From the NCBI GenBank assembly GCA_963807925.1, contig CAWEDP010000002.1, positions 1,488,001 to 1,552,000 on the forward strand: 64,000 nucleotides of DNA, written 5' to 3'. The translations under genes and the position numbers were made by a program. The DNA comes from CAWEDP01 sp963807925. GTDB lineage: Bacteria > Acidobacteriota > Vicinamibacteria > Vicinamibacterales > CAVVIG01. Below the pieces are notes generated by a model. The model searched no databases. It worked only from the letters and a program-made list of their open reading frames with translations, and was not told where the DNA came from. This document shows positions 7,626 through 19,249 of the stretch, piece by piece; positions within the stretch are counted from its first letter, which is position 1, and the number at the start of each line of letters is the position of its first letter.

Positions 7626-9508
7626 CTACTCGCCTCCGGTCACACCCGCGATCCGCGTCGTCTTCTTCGCCACCTCGAAGCCCTCCTGCGACAGCACGTC
7701 GTCGGAGATGCTGCGGGCATCGATGGGCAGCCCGTTGTAGTGCAGCACGCTGTGGAGCTTGGTCTGCTGTTCCGGCGTGAGCTCCAGCTTGAGCAGCTGC
7801 AGCAGCTGGGCGTCGCGGTTCTGCTCGATGACGTACACGCGCTCGTGCGCGTCGATGAACGCCTGCAGCTCCGCCGTGAACGGGTACGCGCGCAGGCGGA
7901 AGTACGACGTCTCGACGGAGGTTTCCTCCCGGAGCTGGTCGCGGCTCTCCCCGGTGGCGTAGTCCGACGTGCCGTACGCGATGAGGCCGATTTTCGCCTT
8001 CGGGTTCGTGTCGACCGCCGGCTTGGGCACCCACGCGCGGGCGGTCTGGAACTTGCGGACCAGGCGATCCATGTTGTCCACGTAATCGTCGGGCCGCTCG
8101 CTGTACTGCCCCTGGCGTTGTGGCCGGATCCGCGCGCGAAGTACACCGGCATCCCGTCGCCGGGAATCGTGCGGTACGGAATCCCGTCGCCGTCCACGTC
8201 CTTGTAGCGGCCCCACTCGCCGATCCGCTTCAGGACCTCGTCGGTCAGCAGCTTGCCGCGGTTGAGCGGCTTGTCGGGGTATCTGAAGCCGTCGGACATC
8301 CAGTTGTTCATGCCCAGATCGAGGTCCATCATCACGAACACCGGCGTCTGGAACTGCTCGGCCAGGTCGAAGGCCTCAATCGCCATCGCGTAGGCTTCTT
8401 CGACCGACGAGGGAATGAGCATGATGTGCCGGGTGTCGCCGTGCGAGAGAAACGCGACCTGCAGGAGATCGCCCTGCGCGGTGCGCGTCGGCAGACCGGT
8501 GGACGGCCCGACGCGCTGGACGTCGAAGACGACCGCCGGCGTCTCGGCGTAATACGCCAGGCCGGCGAACTCGCCCATCAGCGAGATGCCGGGCCCCGCC
8601 GTCGCGGTCATCGCGCGGGCGCCCGCCCAGCTCGCGCCGACGACCATGCCGAGGGACGCAATCTCGTCCTCGGCCTGCACGATCGCGAACGTCGCCTTGC
8701 CGCTCTCCTTGTCGACGCGGTACTTCTTCATGTAGCCGATGAGCGACTCGCACAGCGACGAGGAGGGCGTGATCGGGTACCAGGCCACCACCGTGACGCC
8801 GGCCATCATGCAGCCGATGGCCGCCGCCGCGTTGCCCTCGATGAGAATCTTGCCCGCGGTCTCGTTCATGCGCTCGATGTAGAACGGATCCCGCTTGGTG
8901 AAGTGCGCCTCCGCGTAGTCCCAACCGGCCTTGAGCGCGCTTGTATTGAGCGCCACGGCCTTGGCTTTCCGGCCCATCTGCTTGCCGAGGGCCTTCTCCA
9001 TCAGCGCCAGATCGATGCCGAGGATCTTCGCGAGGATGCCGTCGTAGATCATGTTGCGCACGAGGCGGCGCAGCTTGGCGTCGGGGCACACCGGCGTGAC
9101 GAGCTTGTCGAACGGCACCGGATAGAAGACCAGGTCGCTCCGCAGCGCGTTCAGCTTGAGCGGTTCGTCGTACACGACGGCGGCGCCGGCGTCCAGCGTC
9201 AGCACGTCCTCCTTGGCGGTCTCCGGATTCATCGCGACGAGGAAGTCCACCTCTTTCTTGCGGCCGACGTACCCGCGCTTGCTCGCGCGAATGGTGTACC
9301 AGGTGGGCAGGCCGGCGATGTTGGACGGGAACATGTTCTTGCCCGAGACCGGCACGCCCATCAACAGAATCGAGCGCAGGAGCACGAGGTTGGCCGTCTG
9401 ACTCCCCGACCCGTTGACCGTGGCGACCTGGATGCTGAAGTCGTTGACCACCCGCTGGCGGCGGGCGACGCTCTGGTGCTCCTGAACCGCTACATCTGTC
9501 GGTGACAT
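7626..9508 (-). CDS. korA: 2-oxoacid:ferredoxin oxidoreductase alpha subunit, gamma-alpha fusion (one-base frameshift)
   Basis: Large subunit of the same enzyme. The first 200 or so residues are the gamma domain (NDFSIQVATVNGSGSQTAN, PSNIAGLPTWY). The alpha (pyrimidine-binding) domain follows, with GNAAAAIGCMMAG, YPITPSSSLCE and QAEDEIASLGM. Near 8109-8115 the frame changes and continues to 7626 with YSERPDDYVDN and YVIEQNRDAQ; adding one base restores a single protein of about 627 residues. The ATG at 9508 follows an AAGGA site. With sucCD and sdhCAB next to it, the likely role is oxidation of 2-oxoglutarate to succinyl-CoA with ferredoxin. Substrate specificity is inferred from context. Confidence 0.87.
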
Positions 9509-9577
9509 TCGCAAGTCCTTACCGGTATGAAACGAGGGGTCCAATGCTGGTTGAAACCTGAGGTATCGATCCGATTC

Positions 9578-9583
9578 AGTATA
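9578..9583 (-). promoter_or_regulatory. Probable -10 box of korAB
   Basis: TATACT on the minus strand about 70 nt upstream of the korA start, within the 232-nt gap between sucD and korA. The -35 position holds only GGCTGG, so the promoter is tentative. No other gene was seen in this gap. Confidence 0.4.
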
Positions 9584-9740
9584 GCACGCAGATCGCGCGA
9601 CCAGCCACGCACGGTCCCACCCGTAGTGCCGCACAGAAGCGCCACTCCCACATGATGTAGTCGCATCGTGGCGCCCGTCCGAACGCCCTCACCCGCGCGC
9701 CGCCGGCGCGCGCGCGGAGCGCGCCGCGCGACCGTCGCGG

Positions 9741-10613
9741 TCAGCGGCCGAGCAGGTCGCGAATGCCGGCCCCCATCTCGGCGGGACTCCTCGCCACCTT
9801 CACGCCGGCGGCCGCCAGCGCGGACATCTTCTCCGCGGCGGTGCCGGTACCGCCGGCGATGATCGCGCCGGCGTGGCCCATCCGTCGTCCGGGCGGCGCG
9901 GTCTGTCCGGCGATGAATCCCACCGCCGGCTTCCGAAAATTGGCCTTGATCCAGGCGGCCGCCTCCTCTTCCGCGGTTCCCCCGATCTCGCCGATCATGA
10001 TGACCGCGTCGGTCTCCGGATCCGCGGCGAACAGCTTGAGCGCGTCGATGTGCGAGGTGCCGATCAGCGGATCGCCGCCGATTCCAATGCAGGTCGACTG
10101 GCCCAGGCCGAGCCGGGTCAGCTGATGGATCGCCTCGTAGGTGAGCGTGCCGCTCTTGGAGACGATGCCGATGCGCCCTTCCCGGCAGATGTTGCCAGGA
10201 ATGATGCCGGCCTTCGCCTTGCCGGGCGAGATGAGCCCCGGACAGTTCGGGCCCACCAGCCGCATCGATCGATCCTTGAGAAAGGTGAAGGCCTTCATCA
10301 TGTCGAGCGTGGGCACCCCTTCGGTGATGCACACCGCAAGCGCCAGCCCGGCATCGGCGGCTTCCATGACGGCGTCGGCCGCGAAGGCCGGCGGCACGAA
10401 GATCACCGACGCGTTGGCGCCGGTCGCCTTCACGGCGTCGTGGACGGTATTGAAGACGGGCCACCCTTCGTGCGTGCGGCCGCCCTTGCCCGGCGTCACG
10501 CCGCCCACCACCACGGTGCCGTAGGCGGCGGCCTGTTTCGCGTGAAAGGTCCCCTCGCGGCCGGTCAGGCCCTGGACCAGCAGGCGTGTGGACTTGTCAA
10601 TCAGTACGGCCAT
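9741..10613 (-). CDS. sucD: Succinate-CoA ligase, ADP-forming, alpha subunit
   Basis: Alpha subunit of succinyl-CoA synthetase, which makes ATP or GTP from succinyl-CoA. The 290 residues start MAVLIDKSTRLLVQGLTGREG, have the CoA-binding Rossmann region and VTPGKGG, and contain GRRMGHAGAII near residue 245, which carries the phosphorylated His. It lies 21 nt after sucC on the same strand. The order sucC-sucD then korA-korB places succinyl-CoA production and use side by side. Confidence 0.96.
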   Translation of the reverse strand: MAVLIDKSTRLLVQGLTGREGTFHAKQAAAYGTVVVGGVTPGKGGRTHEGWPVFNTVHDAVKATGANASVIFVPPAFAADAVMEAADAGLALAVCITEGVPTLDMMKAFTFLKDRSMRLVGPNCPGLISPGKAKAGIIPGNICREGRIGIVSKSGTLTYEAIHQLTRLGLGQSTCIGIGGDPLIGTSHIDALKLFAADPETDAVIMIGEIGGTAEEEAAAWIKANFRKPAVGFIAGQTAPPGRRMGHAGAIIAGGTGTAAEKMSALAAAGVKVARSPAEMGAGIRDLLGR

Positions 10614-10634
10614 ATCTCGCTCGGGCGACGGGGG

Positions 10635-11795
10635 CTAGCCAGCCAGTTGAACGACCTTGACGGCGGCCTCGTCCATGCCGTCGGCCGTCGTGAAATTCAT
10701 GCCGCTCGCGCGCAGCAGGCGCTTGCCTTCGTCGACGTTGGTGCCCTCCATGCGGATCACGATCGGGACCAGCACGCCGAGCTCCTGTACGGCGGCCATC
10801 ACGCCCTGCGCCAGGACGTCGCACCGCAGGATGCCGCCGAAGATGTTGATCAGCACCGCCTTCACGTTCTTGTCCGACATCAGGATCTTGAACGCGTTGC
10901 GGATCTGCTCGGCGGTGGCACCGCCGCCCACGTCCAGGAAATTCGCGGGCTCGCCGCCCGCCAGCTTGATGATGTCCATCGTCGCCATGGCGAGGCCGGC
11001 GCCGTTCACCATGCAGCCGATGTTGCCGTCGAGATGGATGTAGTTGAGGGAGTACTTGGACGCTTCGATCTCGAGCGGATCCTCTTCGGCCGGATCGCGC
11101 AGCTCGCGGATGTCGGCGTGCCGGTACAGGGCGTTGTCGTCGAAGGTCATCTTCGCGTCGAGGGCCAGCAGGTCGCCGCCCGCGGTGACCACGAGCGGGT
11201 TGATCTCGACGAGCGATGCGTCGGTGGCGACAAACGCGTCGTACAGCGAGGACGCCAGCTTGACGAACCGGCCGGTCTGCGGACCGTCGAGGCCGATGGC
11301 GAACGCGAGCTGACGCGCCTCGAACGGGGCAAGGCCGACGCCCGGTTCGACGTGAACCTTCACGATCTTCTCCGGCGTGCTGGCCGCCACCTCCTCGATG
11401 TCGATGCCGCCCGCGGCGCTGGCCATCATCACCGGCTTGCCGGCGCCCCGATCGATGACGACGCTCAGATACAGCTCGCGCGTCATCTGCAGGCCCTCTT
11501 CGACCAGCACCCTCCCGACGATGCGGCCCGCGGGCCCGGTCTGATGCGTCACCAGCGTCATGCCGAGCATGGCGCGCGCGAGCGTTTCGGCTTCGTCGGG
11601 CGACTTCGCGACCTTGACGCCGCCACCCTTGCCCCGTCCGCCGGCGTGAATCTGCGCCTTGACGACGACCACGCCGCCGCCCAGGCGGCCCGCGATGTCG
11701 TGCGCTTCTTCCGGATTGAAGGCGACCTCGCCGCGCGGCACCGGCACGCCGTGTCGACTCAGGATGGCCTTGGCCTGATACTCGTGAATTTTCAT
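10635..11795 (-). CDS. sucC: Succinate-CoA ligase, ADP-forming, beta subunit
   Basis: Beta subunit with an ATP-grasp domain. The 386-residue product begins MKIHEYQAKAILSRHGVPVP, which fixes the start at 11795 although the frame is open further upstream. It has KAQIHAGGRGKGGGVK, the nucleotide-binding segment, and LVEINPLVV, the metal-binding loop. The gene is divergent from sdhC across 129 nt. Length is normal for the family. Confidence 0.96.
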   Translation of the reverse strand: MKIHEYQAKAILSRHGVPVPRGEVAFNPEEAHDIAGRLGGGVVVVKAQIHAGGRGKGGGVKVAKSPDEAETLARAMLGMTLVTHQTGPAGRIVGRVLVEEGLQMTRELYLSVVIDRGAGKPVMMASAAGGIDIEEVAASTPEKIVKVHVEPGVGLAPFEARQLAFAIGLDGPQTGRFVKLASSLYDAFVATDASLVEINPLVVTAGGDLLALDAKMTFDDNALYRHADIRELRDPAEEDPLEIEASKYSLNYIHLDGNIGCMVNGAGLAMATMDIIKLAGGEPANFLDVGGGATAEQIRNAFKILMSDKNVKAVLINIFGGILRCDVLAQGVMAAVQELGVLVPIVIRMEGTNVDEGKRLLRASGMNFTTADGMDEAAVKVVQLAG

Positions 11796-11909
11796 GATGG
11801 CAAACGGCTGATGATAGCGGGCGCGCCGCGGCACGTCAAACGCGATCGATCGCGGCGGCGGAGGACACCGACGCTGCGCCCGAGGCTCGGCATCCCCGGT
11901 CTCCTCTGA

Positions 11910-11915
11910 TATATT
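11910..11915 (+). promoter_or_regulatory. Probable -10 box of sdhCAB
   Basis: TATATT lies 9 nt before the sdhC ATG in the sucC/sdhC divergent gap, giving a near-leaderless transcript. No convincing -35 was seen. Confidence 0.48.
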
Positions 11916-11924
11916 TCTCAGTAC

Positions 11925-12595
11925 ATGGATACACGCTTGCGCGTTTTCAGTTCGTCGGTCGGGACAAAGCTCCTGATCGGCGCAACGGGACTCGCCCTCT
12001 TCCTGTATCTCCTCATTCATATCGCCGGCAACGTCATCGTGTTCGCCGGCCGCGAGACGTTCAACAACTACTCCCATGCCCTCCTGTCCAACCCGCTGAT
12101 TCCCGTGATCGAGATCGCCCTCGTGGTGATCTTCCTCGTCCACATCTACAAGACCGTCACGATGTATCTCGGCAGCCAGGCGGCGCGGCCTGTGAAGTAC
12201 GTCCGGAAGAAGCCGGCCGGTCCGCCCAGCCGCAAGACCTTTTCGTCCACGACCATGATCGCGTCGGGGTTGTGGCTGCTGGCGTTCATCGTGATTCACG
12301 TGAAGCAGTTCAAGTACGGCACGGAGTACGAGACGCCCGGCACAGGGGTGCGCGACCTCTATCGCCTGGAGATGGAGAACTTCGCCAGCCCGCTGCTCGT
12401 CGGGTTCTACCTGCTCAGCATGGTGGTCGTCGGATCGCACCTGTGGCACGGGGTATCGAGCGCCTTCCAGTCGCTCGGCGGCGATCACCCGCGGTGGACG
12501 CCGCGCGTGCTCGTCGCCGGCAAGGTGTTCGCCGTCCTCATTGCGGGCGGGTTCATGCTCATCGCGCTGTGGGCGCATTTCATGGGAGCGCGGTC

Positions 12596-12599
<4 letters not shown>
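11925..12599 (+). CDS. sdhC: Succinate dehydrogenase cytochrome b558 subunit
   Basis: Membrane anchor of succinate dehydrogenase/fumarate reductase of the single-anchor b558 type. The 224 residues hold about five hydrophobic segments (for example near residues 17-40, 58-80, 105-125, 155-175 and 195-220), with His residues in the helices (LIHIAGN, FLVHIYK, FIVIHVKQ, GSHLWHGV) that are candidates for binding two hemes. The stop overlaps the sdhA start (ATGA at 12596). A single larger anchor is consistent with the absence of an sdhD. Confidence 0.92.
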
Positions 12600-14509
<1,910 letters not shown>

Positions 14510-14530
14510 GGCGAAGAGCAGAGGATCATC

Positions 14531-15280
14531 GTGAGACTGAATCTGAAAATCTGGCGGCAGGCGGGTCCGACGGCGCCCGGCCGCCTCGAAGACTACGTCG
14601 CCGACGACATCTCGACCGACATGTCGTTTCTCGAGATGCTGGACGTGGTGAACGAAACGCTGGTTCGGCAGGGCAAGGACTCGATCGCCTTCGACTCGGA
14701 CTGCCGCGAGGGCATCTGCGGCATCTGCAGCCTCGTCGTCAACGGGATCCCGCACGGCCCCGATCGCGGCACCACGGTCTGTCAGCTGCACATGCGCCGG
14801 TTCAAGGACGGCGACACCATCACCGTCGAGCCGTGGCGCGCGCGGGCGTTCCCCGTCGTGAAGGACCTGGTCGTCGACCGCAGCGCGCTGGATCGCGTGA
14901 TTGCGGCCGGCGGATACGTGTCGGTGAACTGCGGCGGCGCGCCGGACGGCAACGCGCTTCCGGTGGCCAAGCCGGTGTCGGAGGCCGCGATGGATTCGGC
15001 GGCCTGCATCGGCTGCGGCGCCTGTGTCGCCGCGTGCAAGAACGCGTCGGCACACCTGTTCATGAGCGCGAAGATCTCCCACCTGGCGCTGCTGCCCCAG
15101 GGACAGGTGGAGCGCGTCAGCCGTGTCGTCTCCATGATCGAGCAGGCGGATGCGGAAGGGTTCGGCAGCTGCTCCAACGAAGGCGAATGCGAGGCGGTCT
15201 GCCCGAAGGAGATCCCGATCGCGAACATCGCACGGATGACCCGCGAGTACGTCAGAGCCCTCTGGACCGCCGGCAGATAG
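14531..15280 (+). CDS. sdhB: Succinate dehydrogenase iron-sulfur subunit
   Basis: Electron-transfer subunit with 249 residues. The N-terminal plant-type ferredoxin domain has CREGICGICSLVVNG for the [2Fe-2S] cluster. The C-terminal domain has CIGCGACVAACKN and CEAVCPKEIP for the [4Fe-4S] and [3Fe-4S] clusters. It uses a GTG start at 14531, 21 nt after sdhA, completing the sdhCAB operon. The next gene is convergent. Confidence 0.95.
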   Translation: MRLNLKIWRQAGPTAPGRLEDYVADDISTDMSFLEMLDVVNETLVRQGKDSIAFDSDCREGICGICSLVVNGIPHGPDRGTTVCQLHMRRFKDGDTITVEPWRARAFPVVKDLVVDRSALDRVIAAGGYVSVNCGGAPDGNALPVAKPVSEAAMDSAACIGCGACVAACKNASAHLFMSAKISHLALLPQGQVERVSRVVSMIEQADAEGFGSCSNEGECEAVCPKEIPIANIARMTREYVRALWTAGR

Positions 15281-15311
15281 CTCCGGGCCGCCAGCGACGT
15301 CTCACCCGCCC

Positions 15312-16437
15312 TCAGTCGTCGGACGGCTTCTCCACGCGATCGACCACCAGGACGTCGACCGGCGCTCTGGTCGACTCCAGTCTCAGTCCGAGCTGTTCTT
15401 GAATGGCCGTGAACAGCCCCGGTGGCGCCGACGCGTTGTCGCCCGGCGGAGGCGCCTGCGCACCACGGCCGCCGAACTGCGTTTCGTCGGGCGTCCAGCT
15501 CAGCGTGAAGTCATAGCGTCCGGCAAGCCCGGTCTGATCGACGACGGGACGATCGAGCACGACAGCCTGCATCGTCCCGGCGAAATCCACCATCGTCGCG
15601 TTGCGCACCGGGAGGACGCCGAGCCCCCGGAAGAAGAGCGCGGGCAGGCCGTTCGGGTCGCTGTCGTTCTTCGTGAGCTTGTGTCCGGTCCTGGTCACCG
15701 TGAGCGCGTACACCGGCAGCTCCTTGCGGTCGCGATGGAAGGCGAGCTTGAAGCGATCGGCGAGGAGCGTCTGCAGCGCGCCCCGCCACTGCTTGTCGTT
15801 GGGCTGACCCTCGCCCTGGGGCTGCGCCGTCAAATCGAACTTCTCCGTTTCGAGCCAGGCCGGGCCGCCGGTGACTTGGCGCGGATGAAGGCCGTACGCG
15901 AAGGTCAGCAGATCGCTCAAGGTCGTGTTCACCGTGGAGAAGAGACGACCGCGAACGGTGATGGCCTTGCCCGGGGCGTCGGGCTTGCTCAGCTTGATCG
16001 ACGCGACCTCGAACGACGGCGTCGCGGCGGCGGGCATCGGCTTCAGCCGCGCGGGCGGTTCTGGAATCGCCCACGCAGTCTCGCTGGTGGCGCGCTTCAA
16101 GGTCAGGCGGAGCGACGCCGCCCCCTGGCTCCACGTCCCCTCGATGGCGCTGCCATCAGCGCTCAGCCGCCCCTCATAGGTTCCGCCCACGCCTGGGATC
16201 GAGATTCTTGATCGTCGAACCCTGCAGGGTCACCGTGCCGGGCAGCGCAGCCCCGCCCTGGTCGATGCTGTACATGACCGCCTTCAGGCCGCCGTCGTTC
16301 GAGATCTTGATCACCGTCCGGAGGTCGCGTCCGGCCTGGAGAGTGCCCTGCCACGTGGCGACGACATCCTGCGCACGGAGGCCGGCCGCCGACAAGGCGA
16401 CGAACACGGCGAACGACAGCAGCAGCCGTTTCTTCAT
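15312..16437 (-). CDS. TIGR03435 family secreted protein (one-base frameshift)
   Basis: Member of a family of unknown function expanded in soil Acidobacteria. The C-terminal part (15312-16190) has the family pattern: PSFEVASIKLSKPDAPG, LLADRFKLAFHRDRKELPVYALTV, MVDFAGTMQ and RPVVDQTGLAGRYDFTL. The N-terminal part (16437 to about 16198) gives a signal peptide MKKRLLLSFAVFVALSAAG and a beta-rich segment starting WQGTLQAGRDLRTVIKI. The two frames join (VTLQGSTIKNLDP to VGGTYEGRLS) if one base is removed near 16196-16202. A GGGAG site precedes the ATG at 16437. The role of the family is not known. Confidence 0.82.
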
Positions 16438-16684
16438 GATGATCTCCCGAAGGTCCGTCGATGATACGCCGGATCGACCGCCGGGCACGCCGGATCGGGG
16501 GCGGCCCGCGCTCGCGCCGACGTCCTGGATCGAAGCAAGGAGACAGGCAGCTCATCGGTGTTGCACGAACTCTGTCGGGTCTCCGGCTGTTAGGCCTTGC
16601 CGTGTGCAAGCGTTGACTGTGCTGGCCGCATGATCGTGCGCAGACCATCCGCGAGCGATCGCGCACTTCAAGGGAGGGACTGCC

Positions 16685-17740
16685 ATGCCGACTCGATCGA
16701 CCTGCTGCTCCATCGTTCCCCCACACGTCCTCGACCATCTCTCGCGCACGGGCGACGATGCGGCGCGGGAGCGCGCGCGGCGGACCATCGCGGCCACCGA
16801 GCAGGCACGCGGCCGCCGCAGCCTCGGCGCCATGCTCATGGTGGGCGTCGCCACCACCGGCACCAAGCGCCGCACCATCTACGACGCCCGTCACCGTACG
16901 CGGCTGCCGGGCCACCTGATTCGCAGTGAAGACGGTCCCGCCTCCTCCGACAGTGCCGCCGAACAGGCGTACGCCGGGTCGGGCGACACCTACGACTTCT
17001 ACAAGCAGACCCTGAACCGCAACTCCATCGACGATCGCGGAATGCGTCTGGACTCGACGGTACACTACGACCGCGACTTCGACAATGCCTTCTGGAACGG
17101 CAGCCAGATGGTGTACGGCGACGGCGATGGGGTGATCTTCACCGGCTTCACCGCCTGCCTCGACGTCATCGGGCACGAGCTGACACACGGGGTCACCAGC
17201 TCCACCGCCAACCTCGATTACCAGGGACAATCGGGAGCGCTCAACGAGTCGATCTCCGATGTCTTCGGAACGCTGGTGAAGCAGTGGAAGCTCCACCAGA
17301 CCGTGACGCAGGCCGATTGGCTGATCGGGGCCGGTCTGCTGGCCCCCGGCGTCAAGGGCAAGGCGCTGCGATCGATGAAAGAGCCCGGCACCGCGTTCGA
17401 CGATCCGCGGCTCGGCAAGGATCCGCAGCCGGGCCGGATGCGGGATTAAGTCGAGACGACCGAGGACAACGGGGGCGTGCACATCAATTCGGGCATCCCG
17501 AATCGTGCGTTCTTCCTGGTGGCCGATGCGCTTGGCGGATACGCGTGGGAGAAGGCCGGGCCGATCTGGTACGACGCGCTGACCAGGTTCCTCCGCTTCG
17601 ACTCCGATTTCCAGGCGGCGGCCAACGCGACGTTTGCGGCCGCCGGATCGCGGTTCGGCACCGGCAGTCTCGCGCAGCAGGCCGTGCGGCAGGCCTGGAG
17701 CACGGTCGGCGTCCCCGTTGCCGAGCCTGCGATCATCTGA
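16685..17740 (+). pseudogene. M4 family metalloprotease (protealysin-like) with in-frame stop
   Basis: Thermolysin-family zinc protease of the short-propeptide protealysin type. The propeptide starts with CSIVPPHVLDHL; there is no signal peptide. The zinc motif HELTH is at residues 164-168 and the third ligand Glu is in NESISD near 188. At 17447-17449 a TAA stands where the family expects Tyr (RMRD-stop-VET), and the same frame then continues through DNGGVHINSGIPNRAFF to the natural end at 17740. The stop would remove the second catalytic His. One base change (TAC to TAA) explains it, either real inactivation or sequence error. GGGAGGG precedes the start. Confidence 0.83.
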
Positions 17741-18102
17741 CCGTCGATCGCAGAATGGCTGTCGCCTCCCGTCCGGCCCACTCGACGAGCACGCGAAGGG
17801 GAGGCGACAGCGCGTCGGATTCCGCCGCTCGCGCTCACGACGATCCGCCGGGGGCCGTCCTCGACGGTGAAGGCGTACTGATAGGCGTCCCGGGAGCGGT
17901 CGGCGGCGGCCCCGGGACCGGCCTCGTCGAGCAGCGCGTCCGCGGCCCCGGACAGCTGCTGACCCTCGCCTGCGTCGAGCAGTCGGCGGTACGAAGGCTC
18001 GGCGGTCACCACGCCGCCGTCATCCCCGAGCGTGGCCGTCCCCGCCACGCGCAATCCGGGAACGGCGGCGAACCCGCCCGAGCGGACAAACGTGATCGTC
18101 AA
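17733..18102 (-). CDS. Probable emfourin-type protealysin inhibitor (one-base frameshift)
   Basis: The N-terminal part (TTG start at 18102) reads MTITFVRSGGFAAVPGLRV and later DAYQYAFTVEDGPRRIVVS, resembling emfourin, the proteinaceous inhibitor of protealysin-type M4 proteases (RSGGFAG start, Y-x-aliphatic-T-V core). The C-terminal part SPPLRVLVEWAGREATAIL is found after removing one base near 17820 and ends at 17733. The stop overlaps the M4 protease 3' end by 8 nt tail to tail. It begins 6 nt after mdh on the same strand. The identification rests on motif memory plus the protease next door. Confidence 0.65.
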
Positions 18103-18108
18103 CGGCGG

Positions 18109-19035
18109 CTACACCTTGATCACGTCGACGAGCTCCTTGACCGTCGCCGCAGACTTCTTGAACGCCGCGTCCTCCTGAGGCGTCAACTGAATCTGGATGA
18201 TCTGCTCGAGGCCGCGCGCGCCCAGTTTGCAGGGCACGCCGACGAACAGATCCCGCACGCCGTACTCCCCCTGCAGAAAGACGGAGCACGGGAGAATCTT
18301 CTTCTTGTCCAGGAGGATCGCCTCGACCATCTCGACGGCGGAGGCGCCGGGCGCGTACCACGCGCTCGTGCCCACCAGCTTGGTGATCTCCGCTCCGCCG
18401 TTTGCCGTCCGGTCCACGATCGCGTCGATCGTCCTCTGATCCATCAGGTCCGTGATCGGAATCCCGGCCACCGTCGAGTACCGTGGCAGCGGCACCATGG
18501 TGTCGCCATGGCCGCCCAGAACGAAGGCGTGGACGTTCTCCACCGAGACGTCGAGCTCCCTGGCGATGAAGGCGCGCATGCGGGCCGAGTCGAGGACGCC
18601 GGCCATCCCGATGATGCGCTCCCGCGGAAAGCCGCTCAGGCGGTAGATTGCCTGTGCCATGGCGTCGAGCGGGTTCGCGACCGGGATGATGATGCAGCCG
18701 GGCGAGTACTTCACGACCTGGGCGGTGACCTTCTGCATGATGGTGTAGTTCACGTTCAGCAGATCGTCGCGGCTCATGCCGGGCTTGCGCGGCATTCCCG
18801 ACGTGATGACGACGATGTCGGAGTTCGCGCTGTCGGCGTAATCGCCGCTGCCCATGATGCGCGCGTCGGAACCCCAGACGGGACACGCCTCGAGGATGTC
18901 GAGGGCCACGCCGGCGGCCTTCTGTTCGGCGATGTCGATCACGACGACGTCCGCGAGCCCTTGGTCCGCGACGCCGCGCGCCACCGTGGCGCCCACGTTT
19001 CCCGCACCGCCGACCACTGTCACTTTTCGATTCAT
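18109..19035 (-). CDS. mdh: Malate dehydrogenase
   Basis: NAD-dependent oxidation of malate to oxaloacetate. The 308 residues start MNRKVTVVGGAGNVGATVA (Rossmann motif) and contain NPLDAMAQ and the catalytic His in LGGHGDTMVPL. It belongs to the lactate dehydrogenase-like malate dehydrogenase group. An AAAGGCG site precedes the ATG. It complements sdhCAB, sucCD and korAB upstream in the window to give a near-continuous oxidative TCA segment, lacking only fumarase here. Confidence 0.96.
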   Translation of the reverse strand: MNRKVTVVGGAGNVGATVARGVADQGLADVVVIDIAEQKAAGVALDILEACPVWGSDARIMGSGDYADSANSDIVVITSGMPRKPGMSRDDLLNVNYTIMQKVTAQVVKYSPGCIIIPVANPLDAMAQAIYRLSGFPRERIIGMAGVLDSARMRAFIARELDVSVENVHAFVLGGHGDTMVPLPRYSTVAGIPITDLMDQRTIDAIVDRTANGGAEITKLVGTSAWYAPGASAVEMVEAILLDKKKILPCSVFLQGEYGVRDLFVGVPCKLGARGLEQIIQIQLTPQEDAAFKKSAATVKELVDVIKV

Positions 19036-19100
19036 CGGCCTGCGCCTTTCATCTGTTTAGGTCACGTCCCCCGACGCCGACACGATTTCACACAGATTCC

Positions 19101-19121
19101 TGTGGAAAACTCTGTGGAAAA
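19101..19121. other. Two DnaA-box-like TTTTCCACA sites
   Basis: TGTGGAAAA occurs at 19101-19109 and 19113-19121 (reverse complement TTTTCCACA, matching TTWTNCACA), separated by 3 nt. They lie in the 214-nt mdh/serA divergent gap, followed by a more AT-rich stretch (19130-19185). Similar tandem sites are common at replication origins but also elsewhere. dnaA, dnaN or gyrB are not in the window, so origin function is not claimed. Confidence 0.4.
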
Positions 19122-19231
19122 GCGGGCGTGTTTACGGTGTTGTGATACTGCATTTGGAATGTTTTAGCGAATTGCACCAACACAGGGCGAGCACGCCGGC
19201 CACGCCGAGGGCGACCGTCGGAACGCCGAAT

Positions 19232-19237
19232 TATACT
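19232..19237 (+). promoter_or_regulatory. Probable -10 box of serA
   Basis: TATACT lies 12 nt before the ATG of serA, giving a leader of about 6 nt. The upstream ORF extension from 19142 would start before this box and is therefore not used. Confidence 0.5.
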
Positions 19238-19249
19238 GTAGGGACCCGG

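Noticed and set aside
9873..11909. 678-codon open frame on the plus strand
   Set aside because: It lies antisense to sucD and sucC and has no recognisable domain.
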